Notes: generated by a model not told the origin, from the sequence alone. A stretch of DNA of 22,136 bases from UBA910 sp964369145 (GCA_964369145.1 CAYJEE010000012.1:1-22136), one strand, 5' to 3'. Counted from the first letter of the stretch, positions 1-7,155 are shown. Numbers and translations: made by a program.

Positions 1-444
1 CTTACAGAAGAAGCTCCAAAGTTTAGAGATGTGATCGATGCATTACCTGAAGACAAGCATGCACACAAGGTTCATGACCGGTCACGAGAAGCGGGGAACT
101 TGGCAGCACAGCTTGCGCTTCAGTGGAAAGCGATTTCTGGAATCATCACATCAGGAACACCGACTTTTGATCCGCATGAAATGGAGAAAATTTCTAAAGA
201 TGACATGCTTGTAAAATTTGATCAAGGTGTCGCACAACTGTATGCAGATACAGAAGCGGTTACTGAAGAAGAGTGGGAGAACGGAGAAGCAAGTATGGGA
301 GAGGGGTGGAAATCAAAGAAATACAAAATGGCATGGATGTTTATGTTTGATGCGATCCATCATCGAGGTCAGCTCATGACATTCTTGCGAGCAATGGGAG
401 CAAAGGTGCCTGCAGTGTACGGACCTTCAGCAGACGCTCAGTAA
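1..444 (+). CDS. DinB-family protein, 5' partial
   Basis: The reading frame is open from the first base of the window and ends at TAA 442-444, so the start lies outside. The visible 147 residues look like the C-terminal part of a DinB/YfiT-type four-helix bundle. There is an early His in a HDRSREAG segment and a late HHRGQL motif followed by LRAMGAKVPAVYG, the usual C-terminal signature of the family. The two His positions correspond to the usual metal ligands. DinB-like proteins are often thiol-dependent metalloenzymes, but the substrate here cannot be told. The gene stands alone and is followed by a strong hairpin terminator facing the convergent minus-strand gene. GTG at 31 is a possible internal start, but coding clearly continues upstream of it. 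Confidence 0.8.
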   Translation, partial: LTEEAPKFRDVIDALPEDKHAHKVHDRSREAGNLAAQLALQWKAISGIITSGTPTFDPHEMEKISKDDMLVKFDQGVAQLYADTEAVTEEEWENGEASMGEGWKSKKYKMAWMFMFDAIHHRGQLMTFLRAMGAKVPAVYGPSADAQ

Positions 445-462
445 TATTTGGTTGTGTCTCAA

Positions 463-494
463 TTAAAAAACTTCCTAAAAGGGAAGTTTTTTAA
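463..494. terminator. Bidirectional intrinsic terminator
   Basis: A perfect 13-bp inverted repeat (463-475 and 482-494) encloses a 6-nt loop. An A-run in the left arm and a T-run in the right arm give a U-tract on either strand. It lies between the DinB gene (plus) and the YdeI-like gene (minus), which converge here, so it probably ends both transcripts. Confidence 0.9.
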
Positions 495-500
495 TCGCGC

Positions 501-749
501 TTATCTATGAATACACCCAATCCAGCAGCATGGTCTGCGCTTACCTTTGAGTAAGTTTTCAGACATGATTTTTATGCGTCGTGCTCGAGTCTCATCTTTT
601 TTTGCGGAGGTGATCCAGCAAATCCATTCATTGCGAGCAAGGGGAGTGATATCTTCCCAAACAGCATTTATACTCGGTTTTGCAACAAGGACGCCTCGCA
701 TATCGAGAGGTATGGTGTGTACGGTACCGTTGGATACTTTCGGGGACAT
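501..749 (-). CDS. YdeI/OmpD-associated (OmdA) family small protein
   Basis: The 82-residue protein carries the conserved core of the YdeI/OmpD-associated family: WEDITPLARNEWICWI, then SAKKDETRARRI, ending GKRRPCCW-x-GC-x-HR. This corresponds to the short stand-alone form of the OmdA domain (Pfam PF13376). The family has been linked to bacteriocin protection and outer-membrane protein expression in other bacteria, but its biochemical role is not settled and cannot be inferred here. ATG at 749-747 is chosen because a TATACT box ends 6 bp upstream on this strand. The gene is divergent from the DUF167 gene with only 35 bp between start codons. The overlapping plus-strand frame at 547-813 has no family signature and is treated as a shadow. 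Confidence 0.85.
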   Translation of the reverse strand: MSPKVSNGTVHTIPLDMRGVLVAKPSINAVWEDITPLARNEWICWITSAKKDETRARRIKIMSENLLKGKRRPCCWIGCIHR

Positions 750-784
750 GCTTACAGTATATCAAAAAGTGATATACTTTTTAT
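750..784. promoter_or_regulatory. Divergent leaderless promoter pair in a palindrome
   Basis: AGTATATCA (756-764) and TGATATACT (770-778) form a 9-bp inverted repeat with a 5-nt centre. Each arm carries an extended -10 box, TGATATACT, for the gene on its own side. On the minus strand TATACT (756-761) is followed by 6 nt and ATG 749. On the plus strand TATACT (773-778) is followed by 6 nt and ATG 785. No -35 match was found, and each -35 zone overlaps the other arm. The two promoters probably compete, or share one regulator. Confidence 0.75.
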
Positions 785-1000
785 ATGTATATAAAAGTGC
801 GAGTAAAAACTAACCAGCGAGCTGAAAGGATAGAGCTACAATCACCGACACATTTTGTCGTTTCACTAAAGGAGAAGCCTGAAAGAAACCTAGCAAATAA
901 TCGTATTATAGAGATATTTCAAGAGCGTTTTAAGACTAAAAATGTGAGGATTATTCATGGTGCGCACCATCCTGTAAAAATGCTTTCAGTGGGGTATTAA
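785..1000 (+). CDS. DUF167 (YggU-like) family protein
   Basis: The 71-residue protein matches the small DUF167 family (Pfam PF02594). It starts YIKVRVKTNQRAERIE, has an FVVSLKEKPERNLANNRII segment and ends with RIIHGAHHPVKMLSV. In the family the ending is usually G-x-x-S-x-x-K, and here it is GAHHPVK. The function of the family is unknown. The start at 785 is supported by a TATACT box ending 6 bp upstream, predicting a leaderless mRNA. It is followed 67 bp later by hpf, which has its own promoter-like box. Confidence 0.85.
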   Translation: MYIKVRVKTNQRAERIELQSPTHFVVSLKEKPERNLANNRIIEIFQERFKTKNVRIIHGAHHPVKMLSVGY

Positions 1001-1024
1001 CACATTGGATTTTGATATTCGGTG

Positions 1025-1030
1025 TATAAT
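1025..1030 (+). promoter_or_regulatory. Likely hpf promoter -10 box
   Basis: TATAAT at 1025-1030 is preceded by TTGGAT (1005-1010), but the 14-bp spacing is short, so the -35 is doubtful. It would give a leader of about 30 nt. No Shine-Dalgarno motif is visible between it and ATG 1068. Confidence 0.5.
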
Positions 1031-1067
1031 ATATGTGTGCCCTTTAATTAATCCATAATACATTATT

Positions 1068-1430
1068 ATGAATATTCGCATCCAAGGACTAAGTGTGCCA
1101 TTGACCCCTGCAATTGAAGAATATGTGCTCAAAAGAATCGCACCGCTTGAGAAATTGGTGTCTGATCAAAGTGTTGTCTGTGAAATCGAACTTGGAAAGA
1201 CGACAAACCATCATAAATCCGGAGATATTTTTAAAGCAGAAGTAAACATGGTGTTACCTGATAAGCATGTGTATCTCGTATCTGAAAAAGAAGATTTGTT
1301 CCAGGCTATCGATGATCTACGAGAACAGCTCGACTATGTACTCTCTGTAAGAAAAGAGAAAAAACAAACACTCTTTCGTCGAGGAGCGTTGAAAATAAAA
1401 GATATGCTTAAAAATTTCAGAAAAATATAA
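1068..1430 (+). CDS. hpf: Ribosome hibernation-promoting factor, short form
   Basis: The 120-residue protein has the beta-alpha-beta-beta-beta-alpha fold signature of HPF/RaiA. It opens MNIRIQGLSVPLTPAIEEYVLKR, has a central IELGKTTNHHKSGDIFKAEVNMVLP segment and the DLFQAIDDLREQLDYVL helix. A basic tail (KEKKQTLFRRGALKIKDMLKNFRKI) follows in place of the second domain of long HPF, so this is the short form. Family members bind the decoding region of the 30S subunit and hold ribosomes inactive under stress. The stop codon overlaps the start of a small membrane protein gene in the arrangement TAATG, which suggests translational coupling. Confidence 0.92.
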   Translation: MNIRIQGLSVPLTPAIEEYVLKRIAPLEKLVSDQSVVCEIELGKTTNHHKSGDIFKAEVNMVLPDKHVYLVSEKEDLFQAIDDLREQLDYVLSVRKEKKQTLFRRGALKIKDMLKNFRKI

Positions 1431-1591
1431 TGAAAGTTGGTCACTTAAAAGATACTGCGTCACCTGCATTAAAAACTTTTGTACTCGCGTGTGCGATTGT
1501 GACGGTGGGACTTTTGTTTGTGATGGAGAAAGGTCAGCAGACGCGAGATGTACTTAGCGCAAGGGGGGATTACAGTGCATACCTTGAGTAA
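1430..1591 (+). CDS. Small single-pass membrane protein, unknown
   Basis: ATG at 1430 shares its A with the last base of the hpf stop codon, and the frame runs 53 codons to TAA 1589-1591. The product begins MKVGHLKDTASPALKT, has one hydrophobic segment of about 17 residues (FVLACAIVTVGLLFVME, roughly residues 17-33) and a polar tail ending in RGDYSAYLE. No family was recognised. The one-base overlap, the single clean transmembrane helix and the exact fit between hpf and the convergent fmt stop (7 bp away) support it as a real gene. It could anchor or modulate something linked to ribosome hibernation, but that is only positional inference. Confidence 0.6.
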   Translation: MKVGHLKDTASPALKTFVLACAIVTVGLLFVMEKGQQTRDVLSARGDYSAYLE

Positions 1592-1598
1592 ATGTTTG

Positions 1599-2465
1599 TT
1601 ATAGATGAGTCTGGCTTCCTCTTAAAAAGTCTGAGTAACTCATCTCCTTTTTTCTTTCTGGTTTGACGTGAGTGATGACAAGCGCACCATTTTCTTGGTG
1701 TGCTTTTGTAATTTGGATTCGAAGTGGTGCACCGTGTTGTGTACTAAAGAAAAACGTAGTGGGCCAGAGTGTAAACGCGCGTACTTTTCGAGTAATTGCC
1801 TCCGGAGTGTCTGTGTCGAGATGCACTTCACCATCTGCTTTTGTTATTTTTTTACAGTACGTAGCTTGTGTGTGATCTTGGGGAATCCCTTTGTTTTCAC
1901 CAGTGAGAATCTCAGGAAGAACGTTGTGCACAAGAAGGGCACCTTCTTGTGCGAGGATCTTTTCTGCGACATCTCGGTAACTATCGCGGGGAAGAATATG
2001 TTCAGGGATTTCTTTTTGAGTAACGATGGGCCCGTGATCCATCTCTTCATCGAGAAAAATAATGCTCACACCAAAAGGATCTCCTGCAAGAATCGTGCTG
2101 TGTATCGGGCTCGCACCTCGATGGAGAGGGAGAAGTGAGGGGTGTATGTTGAGCATCCCTTTGGTAGGTATGTTGAGGATGTGTTTTGGAATAATCTTGC
2201 CATACGAAGCGACGAGTCCAATATCAAATTGTCCGTATGTGAGTATGTCTTTCTCTACATCTTCTGTGCGGAGATTTCTTGGTTGAAGTACGGGGATATT
2301 GCGTTGTTCAGCCCACACCTTTACGGGAGGAGGAGTGATGATCATCTTTCTTCCGGTAGGTTTGTCTTCGGCAGTGATGATAAGGGATGGGGTTATGCCA
2401 GAGGCTTCAAGTGTATCAAGTACGTCTTTTGAAAATTCTGGTGTTCCAAAAAAAAGCATTTTCAT
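1599..2465 (-). CDS. fmt: Methionyl-tRNA formyltransferase
   Basis: The enzyme transfers a formyl group from 10-formyltetrahydrofolate to Met-tRNA(fMet) for initiation. The 288-residue product opens with MKMLFFGTPEFS and has a tRNA-contact loop region TAEDKPTGRK. The active site is NIHPSLLPLHRGASPI, with Asn106 and His108, and the catalytic Asp is in DEEMDHGPI (Asp143). The C-terminal domain starts at YCKKITKADGEVHLD. It is slightly shorter than the usual 310 or so residues, with the loss in the C-terminal barrel. ATG 2465 overlaps the def stop by 4 bp (ATGA), so fmt is translationally coupled and last in a priA-def-fmt operon. No terminator is visible before the convergent gene. Confidence 0.95.
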   Translation of the reverse strand: MKMLFFGTPEFSKDVLDTLEASGITPSLIITAEDKPTGRKMIITPPPVKVWAEQRNIPVLQPRNLRTEDVEKDILTYGQFDIGLVASYGKIIPKHILNIPTKGMLNIHPSLLPLHRGASPIHSTILAGDPFGVSIIFLDEEMDHGPIVTQKEIPEHILPRDSYRDVAEKILAQEGALLVHNVLPEILTGENKGIPQDHTQATYCKKITKADGEVHLDTDTPEAITRKVRAFTLWPTTFFFSTQHGAPLRIQITKAHQENGALVITHVKPERKKEMSYSDFLRGSQTHL

Positions 2466-2992
2466 ACTTGTGTAGGGGTTTGTTTTACTTCAGGAATAAT
2501 TTCTTCCACATTTTTTGCTTTGTCGATAAAAAGTATGCCATCGAGATGATCCATTTCGTGTTGGAAAATTTGAGCCAAAAGCCCTGAAGCACCAAGTGAA
2601 AACGCTGTACCGTGTTCGTCTGTAGCTTCGATGGTTGCTTTGTGTGAGCGTGATACTTTGCCGTAGAGGTAGCGCACCGAAAGGCATCCTTCCTCAAGAT
2701 TTTTCTTATCTTTTGAGAGTTTGGTGATGACCGGGTTGATGCACACAAGATTTTTGCCGACACGGTCTTTGTGTCGTTTGGTGAGTGCAAAGACTTTGTG
2801 AGATACGATAAATATACGGTAAGGTACGTCTATCTGGGGAGCAGCAATCGCGACACCGTCGTCCTGAGATTCGAGGGCGATGATCATATCCTCTATGATT
2901 TTCTTTATTTTCGCACCCGTAATCTCTTTCTCTGGAACTGGTTTTGCTATCGTGCGCAAGGTAGGATGTTCACGTTGAATGATTGTAACCAT
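2462..2992 (-). CDS. def: Peptide deformylase
   Basis: This metalloenzyme removes the N-formyl group from nascent proteins. All three family motifs are present in 176 residues: GVAIAAPQ (46-53, usually GxGxAAxQ), EGCLS (101-105, metal ligand Cys103) and QHEMDHLDG (144-152, His145 and His149 with Glu146). The third residue of motif I is Ala instead of Gly, a mild change. The insert KVFALTKRHKDRVGKN before the NPVI strand is unusual in length but not disruptive. Its stop overlaps the fmt start by 4 bp, and its start lies 15 bp after the priA stop. No separate promoter is seen, so it is probably read from the priA transcript. Confidence 0.96.
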   Translation of the reverse strand: MVTIIQREHPTLRTIAKPVPEKEITGAKIKKIIEDMIIALESQDDGVAIAAPQIDVPYRIFIVSHKVFALTKRHKDRVGKNLVCINPVITKLSKDKKNLEEGCLSVRYLYGKVSRSHKATIEATDEHGTAFSLGASGLLAQIFQHEMDHLDGILFIDKAKNVEEIIPEVKQTPTQV

Positions 2993-3007
2993 AACACTCT
3001 CAACATA

Positions 3008-4912
3008 TCACAAAAGTGAGTCAGGGTCTATTTTAATCATAAAATCTGGAGGGAGTGCGCGAAGTTTCAAAAGGAGGTTTTTGTCGATCCATTGGTCTTG
3101 TTCGAGGACGATAAGTCCATGAACAACATAGTTTTGATCGGTACCTTTATGGAAAGATTCAAACAGAGATACTTCATATGGTGTCAAAAATTTCTTTGCT
3201 TCCTCCATCGCTTTACGTGCCTCAACTTTTTTACCTTCTCGACTGATTTTTATAAATGTCTGGAACGGTGGATACCCGAGGCTTTTTCGAACAGCGATCT
3301 CTTCTCTATAAAAATCAGAAAGGTTGCCTTTGAGTGCGTAGTCAAATACATGTTGGTCGGGTTGTCTGGTCTGCACAATGAAAGCATGCTCGGCGAGTGC
3401 ACGGAGAGAGAGAAGTATGTGCATTATTTTTTCATTGATACGAAAATCTGGAAGTGCAAAAAAAGCATCAAGTGATACCACTCCCGCATTACTTATTTTT
3501 TTAGTGAGATAGGTGAGTGCCATCTCAGTACCGAGGAGTATTGACCCCGGATGATCATAAAACTTATCCATAAGTGTCACGGCTTGTTTATGTGTTTTGA
3601 TACGGCTTTTGTCCATCACAAATACTTGTGTATCAGGAAAGAGATGTTTCAATTCTTTTTCAACCGTTTCGATACCAATCCCAAGTGTTTGTAGGTTCCA
3701 ACTCTGGCATCGTGTACAGGTCTCATGCGCACTTCGCTTTGTCCCACATTTATGGCAGACAAACATTTGCATACTTCCATCTTGGACGGTGCGTTTGGTA
3801 TAGGTGGTGACTGGTGCACCACAGCTCGCACAGGTCACTGTCTGGCCACAATCATGACATACAGAAATCGGAGCGAGTCCTTTTCGTCCGCAAAAAAGGA
3901 AAAGAAGTTCGTTGTTTTCTTTGTTTTGCGTGATGAGCTCTTTGAGTGCTGGTGTAAAAATCTCAAATTTTTTATGAGGAGAATTTTTGGGTCTGCGGGT
4001 ATCGATGAGTGCAGATTCTGAGGTTGATAATGAACGGAACTTGAGTGTTGAAAGTTCGGTATAGATATCATGTTTTTGTTTCCAGATAGTTTCTATACGG
4101 AGTGCCATGTCCCCAAAAATGAGTTTGATGCCGTATGTGCGCGCGAGGATTTCTACTGTTTTGCGAGCGTCGATATAGGGCCGTATGTGTCCGGTGTACC
4201 CACGAGAACTTTCTTTTTCGAGGATGATCGTGCCGATATCGTGTCGAGGGAGACAGAGAAATGAGCTCGTACAAATAATCACAACCGGGTGTGTGGACTC
4301 AAGCACCTTGTTCCACGAATCAACAATTTCTTTTTTACCAAGCTCATTGTGAAAAATATGTGTGTACTCTTCGATACCTTTTTCGAGAGTTTGTCGTGCA
4401 GTTTTTATATCTTCGATAGTAGGAAGTACAAAGAAGACACTTCCTTTTCGGGCAAATTCTTCTCGAATATAACTTTTATACATGGCATAGCGCTCTTCGT
4501 CACTCGCTTGGAGTACGAGTGTTTGAGCGCTGTTTTGGCTCGGTGCTGTGCGAGGGATAGGTTCCTTGAGTGACCGTATTGATTCTATGAGCACTTTCGG
4601 CACGAGTGCAGAAAGTACGCTCCCGGTCGATGATGCGGTGTAGTCTGCAATCGCTTGGGCACTTTCAATAAATTCGGGAAGGAGAAATGTCTTGTCGTGT
4701 ACCGCATCAATCTTTTTTATCTGATATGAAAGATTTTTAATTTCACTCTTTCTTTCTGAGACAGGTTGTGAAGATACGACGATGCCATGGATTTTTTTTG
4801 TACGAAGCGGGATGTGAGCGATGGAGCCGAGAGGTATCGCTGTAGGAGAAAAATACGTCAGCGTCTCTTTCGAGATAGCTTTAGAGATAGGGATAACTTC
4901 GAGAATATTCAT
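3008..4912 (-). CDS. priA: PriA-like primosomal protein lacking helicase motifs
   Basis: The 634-residue protein follows the PriA layout: a 3' DNA-binding domain at the N-terminus, two RecA-like lobes, a zinc-binding insert and a C-terminal domain with LGYPPF. Four CxxC pairs (352/355, 361/364, 386/389, 399/402) give the full set of eight Cys for two zinc ions. The FCGRKGLAP, GIGIETVEKEL and ILLGTEM blocks align with PriA. The ATPase motifs are gone. There is no GxTGSGKT where expected (about 140-155), the DEEH box reads ILEKES (230-235), the SATP block reads FGDMAL (266-271), and the QVxGRAGR block reads LSLRALAEH (501-509). By family knowledge it should still dock on forks or partner proteins without unwinding DNA. 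Actinobacterial PriA is a precedent for a PriA annotated as helicase-inactive. Confidence 0.88.
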   Translation of the reverse strand: MNILEVIPISKAISKETLTYFSPTAIPLGSIAHIPLRTKKIHGIVVSSQPVSERKSEIKNLSYQIKKIDAVHDKTFLLPEFIESAQAIADYTASSTGSVLSALVPKVLIESIRSLKEPIPRTAPSQNSAQTLVLQASDEERYAMYKSYIREEFARKGSVFFVLPTIEDIKTARQTLEKGIEEYTHIFHNELGKKEIVDSWNKVLESTHPVVIICTSSFLCLPRHDIGTIILEKESSRGYTGHIRPYIDARKTVEILARTYGIKLIFGDMALRIETIWKQKHDIYTELSTLKFRSLSTSESALIDTRRPKNSPHKKFEIFTPALKELITQNKENNELLFLFCGRKGLAPISVCHDCGQTVTCASCGAPVTTYTKRTVQDGSMQMFVCHKCGTKRSAHETCTRCQSWNLQTLGIGIETVEKELKHLFPDTQVFVMDKSRIKTHKQAVTLMDKFYDHPGSILLGTEMALTYLTKKISNAGVVSLDAFFALPDFRINEKIMHILLSLRALAEHAFIVQTRQPDQHVFDYALKGNLSDFYREEIAVRKSLGYPPFQTFIKISREGKKVEARKAMEEAKKFLTPYEVSLFESFHKGTDQNYVVHGLIVLEQDQWIDKNLLLKLRALPPDFMIKIDPDSLL

Positions 4913-4927
4913 GCCCCGATTATAGCA
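4913..4927 (-). promoter_or_regulatory. priA leaderless promoter (extended -10)
   Basis: On the minus strand TGCTATAAT is followed by CGGGGC (6 nt) and the priA ATG. The TATAAT hexamer (4919-4924) contains the TAA stop codon (4922-4920) of the upstream PEGA gene, so one sequence ends one gene and starts transcription of the next. No -35 match was found. Confidence 0.7.
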
Positions 4928-5696
4928 CGACCATCATGAGGTTTTCTCCGTCGAGAACATAAAGAAACGAATTTTCAGTTTTTTCAAATAATGGTTTTAT
5001 GCCTTTGTAGAGAGGGTAAAAGTTCACTACTTTTTCAGTTGCATTTTCAACAGCGTCTATAGCGTATACACCAGTATCAGAAGCAAATACGATTACATCA
5101 GTGCGGTCTTTGTAGAAATCAAGAGAACGGATCTGATCAATAGGAGTAATCACAGCAAACACATCAGCTTCTCGTTCTCCAAGTTCTCCTCCAGTATATG
5201 CACCTTTAACATAAATGGTATTATCTTTTACCCAAACTGATGATCCTTTAGAACCTCGTCTCGGGTTTGCTTCAGTGGGGATTTTAGTATCTTGTATCTT
5301 TCTTCGAATAGTCCAGTAGTTTGGATCTTTTTGTGTAATGATTTGTCCTGTTGTGTTTTGAGTGACAAGGATGGGATTGATATGAGAGGTTGTGTCTGGT
5401 GCTGTGATCACCTGAGTCATCCATGGGAAGTAGCCTTCTCGTGCGATAATCACATCATGTGTGTTTATAGAAAGAGGGAGACGAACAGTCTGATTTTCAG
5501 TTTCGGTAGTGATGAGTTTCTTATCATCTACAAATACAGTCGTTCGTGCGAGCGGAAGTGTGACTTCGAGTATTCCATTTTTTGACACCGTCATGTTTGG
5601 TTGAAGGCGGTATCCGGCAATCAGAGCTCCGATAGCGACAACACTGATAATAATTACTCCTAAAATGTACGAATGTTTTTTTGCATAATTGGTCAT
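4920..5696 (-). CDS. Membrane-anchored PEGA-domain protein
   Basis: ATG at 5696 (MTNYAKKHSYILG) is preferred over an upstream ATG at 5762, because promoter-like sequence lies just before it and the longer form would run into divergent mreB. The 258-residue product has one N-terminal membrane helix (about residues 10-29), then a PEGA-like repeat (about 43-100). The PEGA part shows the typical VFVDDKKL, TVRLPLSINTHDVIIAREGYFPW pattern. The rest (about 130-258) is beta-rich and looks like a short repeat or propeller-type region, with DNTIYVKG and DVIVFASDTGVYAIDA. It probably acts at the outer face of the membrane. PEGA domains occur in surface proteins, and the exact role is unknown. It is divergent from mreB copy 1. 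Confidence 0.7.
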   Translation of the reverse strand: MTNYAKKHSYILGVIIISVVAIGALIAGYRLQPNMTVSKNGILEVTLPLARTTVFVDDKKLITTETENQTVRLPLSINTHDVIIAREGYFPWMTQVITAPDTTSHINPILVTQNTTGQIITQKDPNYWTIRRKIQDTKIPTEANPRRGSKGSSVWVKDNTIYVKGAYTGGELGEREADVFAVITPIDQIRSLDFYKDRTDVIVFASDTGVYAIDAVENATEKVVNFYPLYKGIKPLFEKTENSFLYVLDGENLMMVVL

Positions 5697-5716
5697 ATTT
5701 GGATAGTATAAGCGAT
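5697..5716. promoter_or_regulatory. Overlapping divergent promoters, PEGA gene and mreB copy 1
   Basis: Only 20 bp separate the two start codons. On the minus strand TACTAT ends 6 nt (or TATACT 8 nt) before ATG 5696. On the plus strand TAGTAT (5704-5709) ends 7 nt before ATG 5717. The two -10 boxes overlap, so RNA polymerase can occupy only one at a time, and both mRNAs would be leaderless or nearly so. Confidence 0.6.
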
Positions 5717-6660
5717 ATGAGTATTTTCTCCAAAAAACTTGGTATTGACTTAGGTACTGCAAATACGTTGGTATATGTTCCGGGACGTGGTGTGGTGCTC
5801 AATGAGCCTTCAGTGGTAGCTGTCTCAGAAGAGGATAATAAGATACTTGCAATCGGTATCGAAGCAAAAGAGATGATCGGGCGTACACCAGAAGCGATTA
5901 TTGCATATCGACCGATGAAAGATGGGGTGATTGCAGACTATCGAGTGACGGAAGCGATGCTTCGCTACTATATAGACAAAGCTCTCGGTAAGTGGAATTT
6001 TATCAAACCAGAAGTGCTTGTATCCGTGCCAGCGGGGGTCACATCGACGGAGCGTCGAGCGGTGATAGAAGCTGCGATCAAGGCAGGAGCAAAAAATGCG
6101 TATGTGGTAAAGGAGCCGATCTTGGCAGCTATCGGTGCGGGGATCCCGATCCATGAAGCGATGGGACATATGATTGTCGATATCGGTGGGGGGACGACTG
6201 ACGTGGCGGTGATTTCGCTTGGAGGGATAGTGGCATCTACTTCGGTGAAGTGTGCGGGTAACAGACTTGATCATTCGATCGCTGACTATATTAAAAAAAC
6301 ATTCAATCTCGCAATCGGAGACAAAACTGCAGAAGATATAAAGATAAAAATCGGCTCAGCCATACCGCTCGATGAGGAGCTTGCAATGCAGGTAAAAGGG
6401 CGAGATTTTATTTCAGGCCTTCCTCGAAGTGTGGAAATAAAAACAAATGAAATTGTAAAAGCAGTTTCAAAAGATTTGCGGGATATGATCAAGGCGATCA
6501 AAGATGTGCTCCAAGAGACTCCACCAGAGCTCTCTGCAGATATTATTGATAAAGGCATCATCATGACTGGCGGGTCTTCTCAGCTCCGCAATCTACCAGA
6601 GCTTGTGCTCAGACGAACCGGTGTGAAGGCTGTACTTGCAAAGGATGCATTGTACTGTGT
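5717..6660 (+). CDS. mreB: MreB-like actin homologue, copy 1 (3' cut by gap)
   Basis: MreB forms membrane-bound filaments that guide wall elongation. The 314 visible residues carry the actin-fold motifs: phosphate 1 GIDLGTANTLVYV, phosphate 2 VDIGGGTTDVAVISLGG, KTAEDIKIKIG, and a C-terminal GGSSQLRNLP where MreB usually has GGGALLRGL. The helix that normally reads EEPMAAAIG is KEPILAAIG. The frame enters a 100-N gap, with about 20-30 residues missing by comparison with copy 2. ATG 5717 is chosen because the product then begins MSIFSKKLGIDLG, a normal MreB N-terminus with a short amphipathic start. It is clearly diverged from copy 2 (10757) and sits outside the mreCD cluster, so it may have a separate task. 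The frame continues after the gap into delta' sequence only by chance. Confidence 0.93.
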
Positions 6661-6760
6661 NNNNNNNNNNNNNNNNNNNNNNNNNNNNNNNNNNNNNNNN
6701 NNNNNNNNNNNNNNNNNNNNNNNNNNNNNNNNNNNNNNNNNNNNNNNNNNNNNNNNNNNN
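6661..6760. other. Scaffold gap 1 (100 N)
   Basis: Exactly 100 N, a common default for a gap of unknown size. Left of it is the 3' part of mreB copy 1. Right of it is the C-terminal part of a DNA polymerase III delta' gene, so at least the mreB end and the start of the delta' gene are missing. Confidence 0.98.
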
Positions 6761-7087
6761 CAGGACACACTACTTCCTACGCTGCGTTCACGAGTGCGGA
6801 TACTTCGAGGTGATTTTGTAGAAAAACAGGCACCATCGTTTCTCAAACTTTCTCTCCCAGGACGTCTCGCATATATCAAAAAAATCACTGATGATATCAG
6901 TGATGAAAAACAAACAAAACAAAGTGCGATCGAGTTGATAAATCAAATAGAAGGTGAACTGTACCATGATGGAGGAGCTGTTACCCATACTCACGCACTC
7001 GCGTTGTGTGAAAAAGCTCGTACAGCACTCTTTTCTCGTGGGGCGATGACCAAAATGCTTTTGGAGAATATCGCCCTCTCAGTATGA
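6761..7087 (+). CDS. holB: DNA polymerase III delta' subunit-like, 5' cut by gap
   Basis: The first residues after the gap, DTLLPTLRSRVRIL, match the sensor-2-side motif of clamp-loader AAA+ subunits (LLPTIxSRC) in the delta'/gamma family. The remaining 95 or so residues are helical and fit the C-terminal collar domain, without further strong motifs. Delta' forms part of the loader that opens the beta clamp at primed sites. Only 108 residues to TGA 7085-7087 are present, so the P-loop and start are missing. Position directly before frr and rseP supports a housekeeping gene. The gamma/tau subunit is an alternative, but the short C-terminus favours delta'. Confidence 0.72.
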   Translation, partial: QDTLLPTLRSRVRILRGDFVEKQAPSFLKLSLPGRLAYIKKITDDISDEKQTKQSAIELINQIEGELYHDGGAVTHTHALALCEKARTALFSRGAMTKMLLENIALSV

Positions 7088-7089
7088 GA

Positions 7090-7155
7090 ATTCCAGAAGG
7101 GCACCTTCTCAATTCCGAACCGAGAAGGTGCCCTTCTGGAATCGGCATTTTTGTT
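7090..7155 (+). terminator. Long GC-rich hairpin terminator after delta' gene
   Basis: A perfect 21-bp inverted repeat (7090-7110 and 7122-7142) surrounds an 11-nt loop and is followed by CGGCATTTTTGTTT. Each arm also holds its own small palindrome (AGAAGG-GCA-CCTTCT), so the element can fold as one long stem or as two short ones. It lies 3 bp after the delta' stop. Confidence 0.75.

Noticed and set aside
547..813. 88-residue plus-strand open frame
   Set aside because: It is antisense to the YdeI/OmpD-associated gene, which has clear family motifs and a fitting promoter, and it overlaps the DUF167 start.
1668..2138. 156-residue plus-strand open frame
   Set aside because: Antisense to fmt, Cys- and Phe-rich without a domain pattern, and with no start signals. 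It is a shadow of a well-supported gene.
5697..5762. Longer start for the PEGA protein at 5762
   Set aside because: It would overlap the 5' end of mreB copy 1 and add Tyr-rich, atypical residues. The promoter boxes point to ATG 5696.
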